A stretch of DNA of 64,000 nucleotides, taken from positions 36,692,876-36,756,875 of the forward strand of contig QVOM02000073.1 of assembly GCA_003586115.2 (NCBI GenBank), written 5' to 3'. The position numbers and the translations under genes are program-made. Each line of letters starts with the position of its first letter. Position 1 is the stretch's first letter. Positions 33,655 to 43,539 of this stretch are shown here, in pieces. The notes under the pieces were generated by a model that saw only the letters and a list, made by a program, of their open reading frames with translations, was not told the DNA's origin and searched no databases. This DNA comes from Salvator merianae. Taxonomy: Eukaryota; Chordata; Lepidosauria; Squamata; Teiidae.

Positions 33655-35347
33655 ATTTTTTTGTTTAGAGCTGTTCAAATCCCACTGGTCAGCTCTGTTC
33701 CTCTACTGCTAGGACTGGGTTACAGGCAGCTAGGTAAGGAGAGGAGTCTACGTGAGAGGTTGATTCTTCTCCAGTTGGGCTATCAACCTGTGAGAGAGGC
33801 AGTATTAGTGGCCCAAGTTTACGTCCACCTCCTGGGTGAGAGTCAGAAGGTTCTTCTGTTGTCCCAGTGCTGGGCAGCTGACCACCTGAGTGAGCAGATC
33901 ATAGGGCATTCTGCCAGATATGTGCCTGGGTGAGAGAAGAGAGGGAAGTTGTTGGGGGTCCCATCTCAGTGTTAACGAGCAAGGGGAGATATGGTAATAG
34001 GAGCAGAGAAGAAAAGTCCCAAAAAGGAATGTTAGATATATTGAGACTATAATTCCTTCTAATCTGCCTCCTAACCTTCAGAATGCAGGGATGCCTGACA
34101 ACCTCCTAATTAGCTTGGTTGTGCTATTGTTAAATGCAAAGTCAATCAAAAACAAGTCATCTCTCATCCACAGCTTGATTGTGGCTGAAAAAACTGACCT
34201 GGTGTATATTACAGAGACCTGGGTGGGTGAACTGGGAGGCCTAGTACTTACTGAGATCTGCCCCCCTAGATATCTGGGGCAACACCAGCCCAGGCTTGTG
34301 GGACAGGGTGGGGGAGTTGCCATAGTCCATAAAGAATCCATCTCTTTCACCAGACACCCTTTTTGCTCTGTGACTGGGGTTGAGGGATTGTTCTTGGTGT
34401 TGGGCCAGAGAGACAGAATGGGGTTGCTGTTGGTGTACTGTTCATCCCACAGCCCAATGGCTTCTCTGTCTAAACTGGTGGAGGCTGTCACAGATGTGGT
34501 GTTGGAGGTCCCTGCATGGTTGTGTTGGGGGACTTCAATTTTCCCACTGCGCATGCCTCTTGTAGACTGGCTCAGGATTTCATGGTCTCCATGATAACCA
34601 TGGGACAGTCTCAGCATGTTATAGGCCCTACTCACGCTGTAGGACATGCCCTTGATCTAGCCTTTGCTACAGAGCGGGAGGGTGATAATCCATTAGTAAG
34701 TGGATTTGTAATGAGTCCATTGTCATTATCTGGTGAGGTTTGGGCTTATGGTGACTGTTGCCCACTGCAGGGGTGAAGGAGCCATTGAGATGGTCTGCCT
34801 TTGGAGGTTTATGAAATCCAATGGATTCCTGATGGCTCTGGGGGAGTTTGTGGTTGATATGGCTTGTGTTCCTGTAGAGGTTCTGGTCTCACTTTGGAAT
34901 CATGAGCTGAATAGATCTATTGACAGGATCACTCCCAAGTGCCCTCAGTGATCCTGCAGAGCTCGTAAGGCACCTTGGTATAGTGGGAAACTGCATGTGA
35001 TGAAGCCAGAGGATGAAGCTAGAGTGCAAGTGGAGTAAATCCCAACATGATTGAACACTGGTAAGAGTGCATTATTGTGCCTAGCATGTGATGGTGGCAG
35101 CAAAAAAGACTTACTTTTCCTCCTCCATTGCATCCTCAAGTAGCCATCCAGCAACATTGTTCCAGGTGATTAAAGCGCTGTAGTCATCAAGCCATAAGGA
35201 TACATCCATGCCACTTTTAGAAGCTTGCGGTGATAAACTTGTGAGGCATTTGCAAGACAAAGTCACTCAGATTTGCATGGAATTAGACTCCACAATTTGA
35301 AGTGATCCATCAGAGGTATCTGGAGCACTGCCTGGTCCTGTTATATT
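33655..35347 (+). pseudogene. L2/CR1-like LINE remnant, APE endonuclease region
   Basis: Broken ORF2 of a non-LTR retrotransposon. The first frame (34091-34594) contains LNAKSIKNKSSLIHSL and ITETWVGELGG, the N-terminal motifs of an apurinic-type endonuclease. A frameshift near 34520 moves VVLGDFNFP and the histidine-containing IGPTHAVGHALDL into the next frame (34516-34776). GEGAIEMVCLWRFMKSNGFL then follows in another frame up to 34951. Several stops and frameshifts mean it is dead. The LINE text is cut at 35347 by a MITE and resumes after it. Clade assignment is by motif style only. Confidence 0.75.
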
Positions 35348-35527
35348 GGCCCTTTCTGCACTTGGCTTTATTCTGGATCGTATCCCAGAACAGGGACCTG
35401 CCATCTGCATGCTAGTAGGAACTATGGCAGGCCCCACACAGGGCCTGCTGTAAACTCTACTAGTGTGTGGATAGCAGGTCCCTGTTCTGGGATATGATCC
35501 AGAATAAAGCCAAGTGCAGAAAGGGTC
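35348..35527. mobile_element. Palindromic MITE (180 bp, ATT target duplication) inside the LINE
   Basis: GGCCCTTTCTGCACTTGGCT at the left pairs with AGCCAAGTGCAGAAAGGGTC at the right, and the arms extend about 65 bp. ATT flanks both ends (35345-35347, 35528-35530). A sister copy of identical length is at 54611-54790. Confidence 0.85.
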
Positions 35528-35715
35528 ATTGTATCAGTTTCAATTATTGTGATTTGAGGAAGAGGACAAGCTGCTTCCAAGGGTTCAGTCAACCACTTGC
35601 CTTCTTGATCCCTGTCCTTCATGGCTAATAAAAGCGAGGTAAAGACTGAGTGGTTCCAGGGGGTGATAAATGTCTCTTTGTGGGAGGGAGAAGTGCGAAA
35701 GGCACTAAAGGAAAC
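35528..35715 (+). pseudogene. Continuation of the LINE between endonuclease and reverse transcriptase
   Basis: After the MITE the plus strand encodes, in broken frames, TTCLLDPCPSWL and a KLSPPY-type stretch. These are typical of the linker and first reverse-transcriptase block of L2/CR1-like LINEs. The text stops where Ty3/gypsy sequence begins. Confidence 0.55.
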
Positions 35716-36089
35716 TGTCCCCTCCTTACCTTAGCCCCCCCATCATCCTTTTGACTGTGCCATTAAATTACTGCCTAGAGCTCCCTGCAGGACATGACCC
35801 GCACATCATATAGAGCAAACAAGTTATTATCTTTTATTCTGATAAGTGTGCTTTGCATAGAACAAAAGAGCTTATGGAGGCAGCTTTAGAGGTTCCTTTT
35901 GTAGGTATGGATACTAAACCGCTCTGTGCCACCCAGCCACCCAGCACAAGTGACCCACAAACTATTTGCCAGGAGTTTACCAAGAATTTGCAGATGTGTT
36001 TGACAAGAAAGAAGCTGACACCTTACCCCTGCATTGTTCTTTTGACTGTGGCATTGAATTACTGCCTGGAATACAAATGCCACAGGACA

Positions 36090-36745
36090 TTTGTATTCCA
36101 TGTCTGAACCTGAACTGCAGGCACGAAGAGGCTTCCTAGATAAAAAACTGGTGTGCAACTTTATATGGTCATCCTCCTCCCCCATGACTACCAGTGTTGT
36201 TTGTCAAGAAAAAGAATGGGGAGCTATGGCTTTTCATGTATTACCATGTTCTGAACAAGATTTCAGTAAAAAATCGTTATCCACTCCCACTTATCAGTGA
36301 TGTATTGGATTGATTAAGACAAGTGAAAGTTTTTAACAAATTGGATCTCCAGGAGGCTTATGATAAATAAGAATACAGGAGGGGAACGAATGGAAAACTA
36401 CCTTCTATACCAAATATGGACTTTTTGAATACTTCTTAATGCCTTTCAGGCTCTCCATTGGGCTTGAGGTTTTTCAGAATTTATTATTTATGTCTTTAGA
36501 GACATGACAGATACTTTCCTGATCTGTTATCTTGATTACCTGATGATTTTTTTCATCTGATATGGCCTCACATATGCAACATGTTCGCAAGGTGCTAGAA
36601 AAGTTCAGAGAGCACAAACTGCATGTTGAATTATCCAAATGTGAGTTTCACCTCAATAAACCAGATTTTCTGAGCTACCCTATCTCTGATCATGACATTG
36701 AAATGGAGCCAAATAAAGTTGTGGCTGTGCTAGACTAGGAGCCTC
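36090..36745 (+). pseudogene. Ty3/gypsy reverse transcriptase, multiply broken
   Basis: Starts with YSMSEPELQARRGFLDKKL (entry to the RT palm), then SSSPM, and EWKTTFYTKYGLFEYFLMPF after stops. The catalytic block near 36525-36545 reads CYLDYLMIF, so the canonical aspartate pair is disrupted. SSDMASHMQHVRKVLEKFRE and LSKCEFHL follow near 36560-36650. At least six stops or frameshifts prevent function. Confidence 0.75.
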
Positions 36746-36746
36746 C

Positions 36747-37360
36747 ATGAACACACCACCAAGTTTTCTTGGTTTTGCTAACTTTTATTGGAAGTTCATT
36801 CCAGGCTTTGCCAATTTGGCAACTCCACTTACCCACCTGCTCAGGGATGGCAAAATCTCTAAGAACGGCAAACCAAATGCACCCACTTCCCTAAATTTGT
36901 CTGGACTGCTGAATGCCAAGTTGCGTTTGAAACTCTTCAAGTCGCATTTACCAAAGAAAGCACTCTTAAACACCCTGATCCTACTCAAGCATTTGTAATA
37001 CAGTGTGATGCTCATGGAAGGGTGGTACTGAAAAAAGGCTCAGATTCTGGTGATCTCTGCCCATTTGCTTTTGTCTCTAGACAGTTAACCCCTACCGACC
37101 AAAATTATCTGGTATGGGATTGTAAACTCCTGGCAGCCAAATTCTACTTGGCTTGCTGGAGGCAGTATCTTGAGGCTTCTAGTCACCCTTTTGAAGTTTG
37201 GACTGATCATAAAAACTTAAAGGCTTTACAAACACCATGAAAATTTTCCCTCCACCAGCTCCACTGGGCTGAATTCTTAACACACTTTGATTTTACCCTC
37301 AAATAGATAAAAGGAAAGAAAAACTGCTTAGCTGATGCTTTGTCATGTAAACCAGTATAT
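36747..37360 (+). pseudogene. Ty3/gypsy RT connection and RNase H region, broken
   Basis: FLGFANFYWKFIPGFANLA and PLTHLLRDG mark the RT thumb/connection. After a frameshift AFVIQCDAHG and FAFVSRQLTPTDQNY give the RNase H start, and VWTDHKNLKALQ near 37200 its later block. A further stop precedes CLADALSCKP, the hinge before integrase. Confidence 0.75.
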
Positions 37361-37689
37361 CAAGCCTTTGACATTAATATTGAGTCAACTATTCTTACTC
37401 TAAAGCAGCTGGGCTTAGCTGCAACTGCTTTGGATGTTGCTAACCTTCTGCATGCCGAAATTCAATCTGCCTTCACTACTGATGACTGGTACCATGCAAA
37501 TGTTGCTAAATTAGACACCAGTCAAACTCTCCTCACCATGGTGGAGAGAGTATACATACCTTCCACACTAAAATCTAAGATTTTGCAATTACATAATGAC
37601 AATCCCACTCAGAACATTTTGGATTTTTAAAGACTTTCCTCACTATTAAATGTTTATACTGGTGGCCAGGCATGTGCAAGGAAAGTGAG
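37361..37689 (+). pseudogene. Ty3/gypsy spacer and integrase zinc-binding domain, 5' part
   Basis: The frame ends with ERVYIPSTLKSKILQLHND. After a frameshift come the YWWPGM block and MCKESE, interrupted by the hAT element exactly after AAAGTGAG. The text resumes at 38504 with EQYVHSCSV, the cysteine part of the zinc-binding motif. Confidence 0.7.
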
Positions 37690-38495
37690 TAGGGGTGTGC
37701 ACGAAGCTTCGTACCACCCGAATTTCGATCGAATTTCGTGATTTCATTCCCTTCGCATCGAATGCGAAGGGCAACAGAAATCACGAAATCGAATTGCGAA
37801 GGTCCCTCAATTTTCGATGCATTTCGGGACCTTCGCAATTTGCCGCTGTCTCATCCCCCTAGGCTGACAGCGCGCGCGCTGACAGCCTAGGGTGAATCAG
37901 GCAGGCAGCGAGTGGAAGAGGAGAAAACTCAAGTTGATTTTTCTTCTCTTCCGCTTGCCGTCTCATCCCCCTAGGCTGTCAGCACATGTGGGAGACGAAA
38001 GAAATCAACAGGAAGGAAGGGAGGGATTCCCTTCCCGGTGATTTCTCTGCTCTCCCGCCAGCTCTCTGATTTACCCCACTCTGTCAGCGCGCACGCTGAC
38101 AAGAGTAGGGTGAATCAGACAGCCGGCGGGAGACGAGAGAAATCAACAGGAAGGAAGGGAGAGATTCCCTTCCCGGTGATTTCTCTCATCTCCTGCCGGC
38201 TCTCTGATTTACCCTACTCTGTCAGCGCGCGTGCTGACAGAGTAGGGTGAATCAGGGAGCCAGCAGCGAGCGGAAGAGGAGAAAAACTCAATGCGAAAAA
38301 AAGACCTTCGCCGCGAAGGTCTTTCCTTCGCGTTGAGTTTTCTCCGTTTCCGATGGGTCCCGTCGCTGCGAAGATTTTCGCATCGGAAACGAAAAGCGCC
38401 CTTTTCGCGCCTCTCGTTTTCGAGCGAAAACGAAGCCCCGGTGCTTCGCAGGGCTGCGAAGCGAAGAAGGGAAATTGCCTTCGTGCACATCCCTA
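37690..38495. mobile_element. hAT element (806 bp) inserted in the Ty3/gypsy integrase, exact 8-bp target duplication
   Basis: Starts TAGGGGTGTGCACGAAG and ends CTTCGTGCACATCCCTA. AAAGTGAG is duplicated at 37682-37689 and 38496-38503. The interior has three or four diverged copies of a module with CTGTCAGCGCGC and its inverse plus a GATTCCCTTCCCGGTGATTT segment, and purine-rich CGAAAA text near the right end. Non-autonomous. Younger than the gypsy element it splits. Confidence 0.88.
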
Positions 38496-38566
38496 AAAGT
38501 GAGCAATATGTACACTCCTGTTCCGTCTGAAATACTACTAAAACCCATCCCATTAACACAGAAAGA

Positions 38567-38929
38567 TTGCTTCAGCCACTTCTGATTCCTACTTATCCTT
38601 GGGAGCAGATGAGTTTCGATTTCTTGGTGTATCTTCCCCTTTCTTCTGATTATTCTGTGATTTGGATTATCATGGAGCATTTCTCTAAAATGGCTCATTT
38701 TATTCCATTGACTGCTTCAGTTCTGGTCAAGTTTTTTGTGGAGCACATTTTTAAGCTACACAGAGTCCCCAAGCACATTATATTTGATAGAGGAACTCAA
38801 ATGACTGCCAAATTTTCAAAAGCCTTAACTGCTTTTCTAAACATTGAACTTACCTTTTCAACTGCTTATCATCCAGAGACTGATGGAGCTACAGAACGAG
38901 TGCATCAAATTCTAGAACAATATATCTGA
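38567..38929 (+). pseudogene. Ty3/gypsy integrase catalytic core (fragment)
   Basis: A 120-residue open stretch with the whole catalytic triad: D18 in SFDFLV, D74 in IIFDRGTQ and E110 in GATERVHQ. The D74-E110 spacing is exactly 35 residues, the retroviral/Ty3 D,D-35-E pattern. HFSKMAHFIPL and AYHPETDGA are further family motifs. A stop follows at 38930. Although the triad is intact, the surrounding pol is broken, so no activity is expected. Confidence 0.85.
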
Positions 38930-38955
38930 TGCTTTACTAATTTCCAGCAAAGTGA

Positions 38956-39360
38956 TTGGTCTTCTTATTTACTGAATTTGTTTGTAATAACACTGTGCAT
39001 TCTTCCTTACAGGTGTCCGTTTTCAAGGCTGTCTATGGAACTGACTTAAATGTATTACTCCCGTTGTTTCCAGACCTTCATGATCCTACAATGATCTCTG
39101 AATGGACTGACTCCTCAGAGCCAGCATTGTTGGTGCTACAGGCTGTTTTGGAATTGGCCAAACAGGCACACAAAGCTATAGTTGACAAAGCTTGTTTCTC
39201 AAGTTCCAATATTAAGGTGGGTGATATGGTTGACCTCTCCACTTGCTACCTGAAATCTCCTTGTCCTTCCAAGAAGTTGGATTACTGATACAATGATCCC
39301 TTTAAGGTCATTGCCAAAATCAATGAGGTGGCATTTTCCTTGAAACTGCCCAAACACATG
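38956..39360 (+). pseudogene. Ty3/gypsy integrase C-terminal region
   Basis: FTEFVCNNTVHSS and FKAVYGTDLNVLLP follow the core. KVGDMVDLSTCYLKSP is the GPY/F-preceding block. A stop at 39286 breaks the continuation FKVIAKINEVAFSLKLP. Confidence 0.75.
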
Positions 39361-39373
39361 AAAATCCCATCCT

Positions 39374-39772
39374 GTGTTTCACCAGAGTCTCCTTTGCAGA
39401 TATTTTTTTCCTTCCCCTTTCAGAGATTCTGAGTCACCTCCACCTCCTATAATGGTTGGGGAACATCAACATTTTAGGATTTCTGAGATTCTTCATTCCC
39501 ATATTTCTCAAGGTAAACTACAATATCTTTTTCATTGGTTGGGTTACCTTGCTCCTGAGCACTTGTGGGTCAATGCTGAGGGTGTCGGTGACAAATGTTT
39601 GTTATGTGCTTTTCATTCTAGGTTTCACCACAAACCAGGACCTCACTCTACTCTGACTGCTTCCTCCAGTCAAACAGGGAGAAACCAAGTTGAAGATAAT
39701 GTCAGCATCTTGGCCACTGCACAGTCGTTTTTAGCTTTTCTCAGGTCTATGTTTGCTTGCTTTTCTCACTGA
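39374..39772 (+). pseudogene. Ty3/gypsy C-terminal chromodomain
   Basis: After PPPPIMVGEHQHF the frame reads ISEILHSHISQGKLQYLFHW and LGYLAPEHLWV (about residues 34-65), the three-strand plus helix pattern of a chromodomain. Chromoviruses use it to target integration. The downstream residues are serine-rich and may be non-coding. Confidence 0.75.
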
Positions 39773-40049
39773 CCCAATGTTTCCCTTAGCTGGTGGTTAC
39801 CTGGAATGCTGAAAGCCCGAGAACCTGGGTGTTACGGCTACTGGGGACTGCAGTAAGAAGGAATGGGCAAAGATACTGACTTTGAATATTTATATGCTTG
39901 ATTGCTTGCACTTATTTCTTTGTAATTCTATTATTGCAATTAAGTGAAGAACATGGTACTTGACTTCTTTGTCTGTTTCCTGATTTTGTGGACTTGATCT
40001 GGGTACATAAAGTGGTGAGTTCTGACACATGTGGAGTTGGTTCTGTTTC

Positions 40050-41105
40050 CTATGCCTTTAATATCTATATGAAGCCACTGGGAGAGGTCATCAGGAATTT
40101 TGGCGTGAGGTACCATCAGTATGCTGATGACACACAACTTTTATCTCTCTGTTCTTTCTGAGTCAGAGAAGGTGGTTCAGGTGCTTACTGCCTGGAGGCA
40201 ATAATGGGTTGAATGTGGACCAATAAATTGAAACTGTATCCAGACTAGATGGCGATACTATGTGTCGCAGGGTTCTGAGTCCAGGAAGTTAAGGGGCACT
40301 CAATTCTGTATGGGGTTGTTTTGTCCCAGAAAAAAATAGGTGTGTGGTCTGAGAGTACTCCTGGATTCATCACTGTCATTTGAAACTCATGTGCTGGTGA
40401 TAGCCAAGAGTACATGTCTTCATCTCTATCCAGTTCTGTCTAGTTCATCAGCTTTGGCTTTTTCTGGATAGGGATAACTTGACCACAGTAATCCATGCTC
40501 TGGTAACCTCCAGATTAGACTATTGTAATAAGAACATAAGAGAAGCCTTGCTGAATCAGGCTACAGCCCATCTAGTCCAGCATCCTTTTTCACACAGTGG
40601 CCCTCCAATTGCATCTGGGCATTCTCAAGCAGAATAAAAATGCAAAACCTTCACTTGCTCTCAACTCCCTGCAAATGGGCCTAATAGAGAAAATTCTGGT
40701 TTAAAAGGAATATTAATCTTTAAGATCTTCTGCATAGTTTACCTTTTTATTGTTGTGACCTGCCCTAGGACCTTCAGATATAGGGTGGACTATACATTCT
40801 AATAAATAAAAATTAATTAAATAACGTCTAGACTGAACTATTGTAATGTGCTCTACATGGGGCTACCCCTGAAGACAGTTTGGCAGCTGTAGCTGCTGCA
40901 GAATGTGACAGCAAGATTGTTGACTAGAACTGCTGGCTGGATGCATCTCATGCTGGTCCTGAAAGAGCTGCACTGGTTGCCAATTTGTTATCGAACCTAA
41001 TTCAAGGTGTTAACGCTATAAGGCCCTAAATGACTTGGGTCCCAAATATCTAAAGGAACATCTCTTTCCATGGAACTCATTTTCATTCATGGATCGATTG
41101 TGTAC
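40050..41105 (+). pseudogene. L2/CR1-like LINE reverse transcriptase, 3' half
   Basis: FNIYMKPLGEVIRNFGVRYH leads to the RT catalytic block YADDTQL (YADD at 40120-40131). Broken frames give LDRDNLTTVIHALVTSRLDYC, the insert at 40538-40830, then YMGLPLKTV, LKELHWLPICYR and SQISKGTSL to about 41095. The order fits the same LINE type as 33655-35715. The intervening part of RT is missing. Confidence 0.75.
40538..40830 (-). mobile_element. Inverted CR1/L3-like tail and LINE tail inserted in the LINE
   Basis: AGAACATAAGAGAAGCC, CATCTAGTCCAGCATCC and GGGCATTCTCAAGCAGAA are the reverse complement of the tail at 41980-42120. A second tail (GTGACCTGCCCTAGGACCTT ... AATAAATAAAAATT) follows at 40738-40805. 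The interrupted LINE coding resumes after it. Confidence 0.6.
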
Positions 41106-41489
41106 CATCCTCATTACAGCAACTCAAGTGGGACAATATCTCTATAGCAGGCAGAAGATTTCAGCATGATGTAGGGATTCTCCCTACCCTCTGAGTTCTG
41201 GTGGGAAACTGCACCAATGGTACATTCCAGTGGCTTGCACTAGAAGGCCAATTACCCATTCAAGTCAATGTAATTAATAGGTGGGTTGGGCAACGCAAGA
41301 AAAGTCAATGTAATTGTGGTGGGTTGAGAGCCTAATGCAAGTCAATTGAGGGTTTTTTTCCCCATTGGCTTGCATTGAGAGACCAATACTCCATGTTAAT
41401 GCAACTGTCAGTCAATGGAGAATTTGTCAGGGAACCACATAATAGCAAATCAGCACAGGCATGTAAATCAAGATAGGTCACAATTTATA
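41106..41489 (+). repeat. Degenerate short repeat array
   Basis: Variants of GCTTGCATTGAGAGACCAAT and AAGTCAATGTAATTG recur four to five times from about 41225 to 41425 in mixed orientation. Unclassified minisatellite-like sequence. Confidence 0.4.
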
Positions 41490-42120
41490 AATCCATAGTG
41501 AGTCCACAGCTGGATTACTGTGTACAGTTCTGGTCACCACACCTCAGAAAAGATATTGTGGAACTGGAAAAGGTGCAGAAAAGGGCAGCCAGAATGATCA
41601 AGGGGCTGGAACACCTTCCTTACAAAACCAGGCTGCAACATCTTGGCCTCTTCAGACTTGACAGATAGTGTTTAAGAGGGGACCTGAAATATATAAAATC
41701 ATGTGTGATGTGAAAATGAGAACAGAAAAAATCCTTTCTCTATCACAGAAACCAGGGGGCACTCTATGAAGCTGATGGGAAGAAGAGCTAGCACTGACAA
41801 GGGGAAGTATTTTTTCACCCAGAGGGTCATTGATCTGAAGATCCTCTAGAAGTGGGTCTGGATAGCTTTAAGAAAAGGTGTTAGAAAAATTCATGGAGGA
41901 TGGGTGTATCAATTGCTACTAAAATGGATGCTTAGGTACTGCTTCCATGTTGGAGAGATAGGGCAGTTTGCAGGGAATCAGGAGCTGGTGAAGGTTTTCT
42001 CTTTGTCTTCTGCTTGAGAATGCCCAGAAGCAAATGGTAGGCCACAGTGTAAGACAGGATGCTGGACTAGATGGGTTGTGGCCTGATCCAGTAGAGCTCC
42101 TCTTATGTTCTCATGTTCTT
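41490..42120 (+). mobile_element. CR1/L3-like LINE 3' end
   Basis: The text for a C-terminal RT segment is visible in broken frames (CVQFWSPH-like, then GAACTGGAAAAGGTGCAGAA encoding a VELEKVQ-type helix). The 3' UTR has GGATGCTGGACTAGATGGGT and ends TCTTATGTTCTCATGTTCTT. The same tail is at 40538 (inverted) and in part at 33515-33540. Confidence 0.65.
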
Positions 42121-42664
42121 AATTTGTCAGTCGTAAAGCCACTCTGTTGACAACTGAGTAAATCTTGGTATGACTGTACACAAAGTGCTGGACAGAAGGA
42201 AGAATGCATAATCTGTCCCTAGGTACATTTAGATCTATTTTGCCTGTAGCCATTTATATTCTTTAACTTGGCTACTACTCTTTACACAAATTTCTTCATG
42301 AACAGAAGGGTGGCCAAAATTCCAAATAGGTGCTTATTTAAATATTTCTTTCTGTTACACTTTTCTGCCCAAACTCCACACCCACATCGCTTAGGTTAAC
42401 AGCAAAAGCAACTTGTACTTTTACAGAACTTGATTTTGCAAACTTTTGATTTAATGGGCTAATTTCTTGTGAGTCTTGTGGGTGAGGCAGCTGAGGGAAG
42501 CAGTCAGCCAGTTTATTGATATGTCATCTTTCCAAATATTGCTCAAGGTGGTTAACAAAGAAAATAAAGCATGAATTACTTTATAGAAAATATAAAATGT
42601 AACAATGCATTAGTCATAATAATATAGTTATTAGAAAATAAAGCAAAAGCAAAAAACGGCATCA
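42121..42664. other. Non-coding with a LINE/SINE-like tail
   Basis: CATCTTTCCAAATATTGCTC and AAGGTGGTTAACAAAGAAAA near 42525-42565 resemble a reptile retroposon tail. No gene. Confidence 0.35.
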
Positions 42665-43015
42665 GAGGTAGTCTCCTCCTCTCAATCCCAGCATAAAGCA
42701 GCCCCAGTTCTTATATATGCCTGGGCGGGAGTGTGGTAGAGGCAGACAGACTCAGTTGTGGCACCAAAGATGGTTTCTTCTCAACCCCAACCTAAAGCAG
42801 CCCCAGTTCTTTACGTGTTGCAGCTGAACTGTTTGTCTCTACCACACTCTCCTGAGGCATGTATAAGAATTGGAATCACTTTAGGCTAGGGCTGAGCAGA
42901 GACAATCTTTGGTGCCACAGCTGAATTTGTTTGCCTCTACAGCCTCTCTTCCAGGCATGTATAAGAACTTTGGACTGGGGCTGAGAGGAGAAGACTATCT
43001 CTGGTGCTGTTTTTG
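42665..43015. repeat. Compound inverted-repeat minisatellite
   Basis: About 100-bp units occur twice forward (CAGCATAAAGCAGCCCCAGT, then CAACCTAAAGCAGCCCCAGT) and twice inverted (TAGGCTAGGGCTGAG, then GGACTGGGGCTGAG). TGGCACCAAAGAT at 42759 has its inverse ATCTTTGGTGCCA at 42905. The whole block can fold on itself. Confidence 0.7.
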
Positions 43016-43539
43016 GCAGGGGCAGGGACAGAGGCACCATGAGCAAGCAAGACAGAACAGCTGGATGTTTGGCAAAAGTGAAGACAGCCTGGGGAATCAC
43101 GGTTTTGGGGAAAGAAGCCCAGAGTGAAACTGACAGTGAGTGGAGAGGAAGTGGAGTGACCTCTTAAGTTTGCAGGTAGTAGGTCTCTCATACACTTCCT
43201 TAAATCAAAAAATCATGATCATAATAATGATCATCATCAAGTCCTCAAGTTTACATTCTAAAAATGCATACACAAAAAGAAAAGAAAAAAGAATTTGGCC
43301 TAACGTGTCCACCTCCATACAACCACTTCTGGTCAATGTAGGCTTGGCTGGAATATGGTTGGAATATGCAAGAAACTGCATGCCAGATGCTCCCACCTTC
43401 TGCCCCATGGCCATTTGGGACAATTCAACCTCAGAGCAGGAAAAACTATTTTGAACCTGTCCCAGATGACTGATTCAGCAACAGGGATGACATCTGAATG
43501 ATGTGCCACCCCAATGCTAAATGAAAACCCAAAGTTGTG

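Larger units (their letters stand above)
35716..39780 (+). mobile_element. Decayed Ty3/gypsy chromovirus-type LTR retrotransposon
   Basis: The order of pol domains on plus is reverse transcriptase, RNase H, zinc-binding domain, integrase core, integrase C-terminus and chromodomain. That order, with a C-terminal chromodomain, defines Ty3/gypsy chromoviruses. The body is split by a hAT element at 37690-38495. No gag, protease or long terminal repeats were recognised, so both ends are probably lost. A short FDCAIKLLP-like piece near 35750 repeats a motif found again near 36045, which suggests a partial duplication or a second copy. Confidence 0.8.

Noticed and set aside
34091..39772. Possibility that the LINE and Ty3/gypsy frames are domesticated host genes
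   Set aside because: Multiple stops, frameshifts and nested insertions interrupt every domain; no long intact frame supports domestication.
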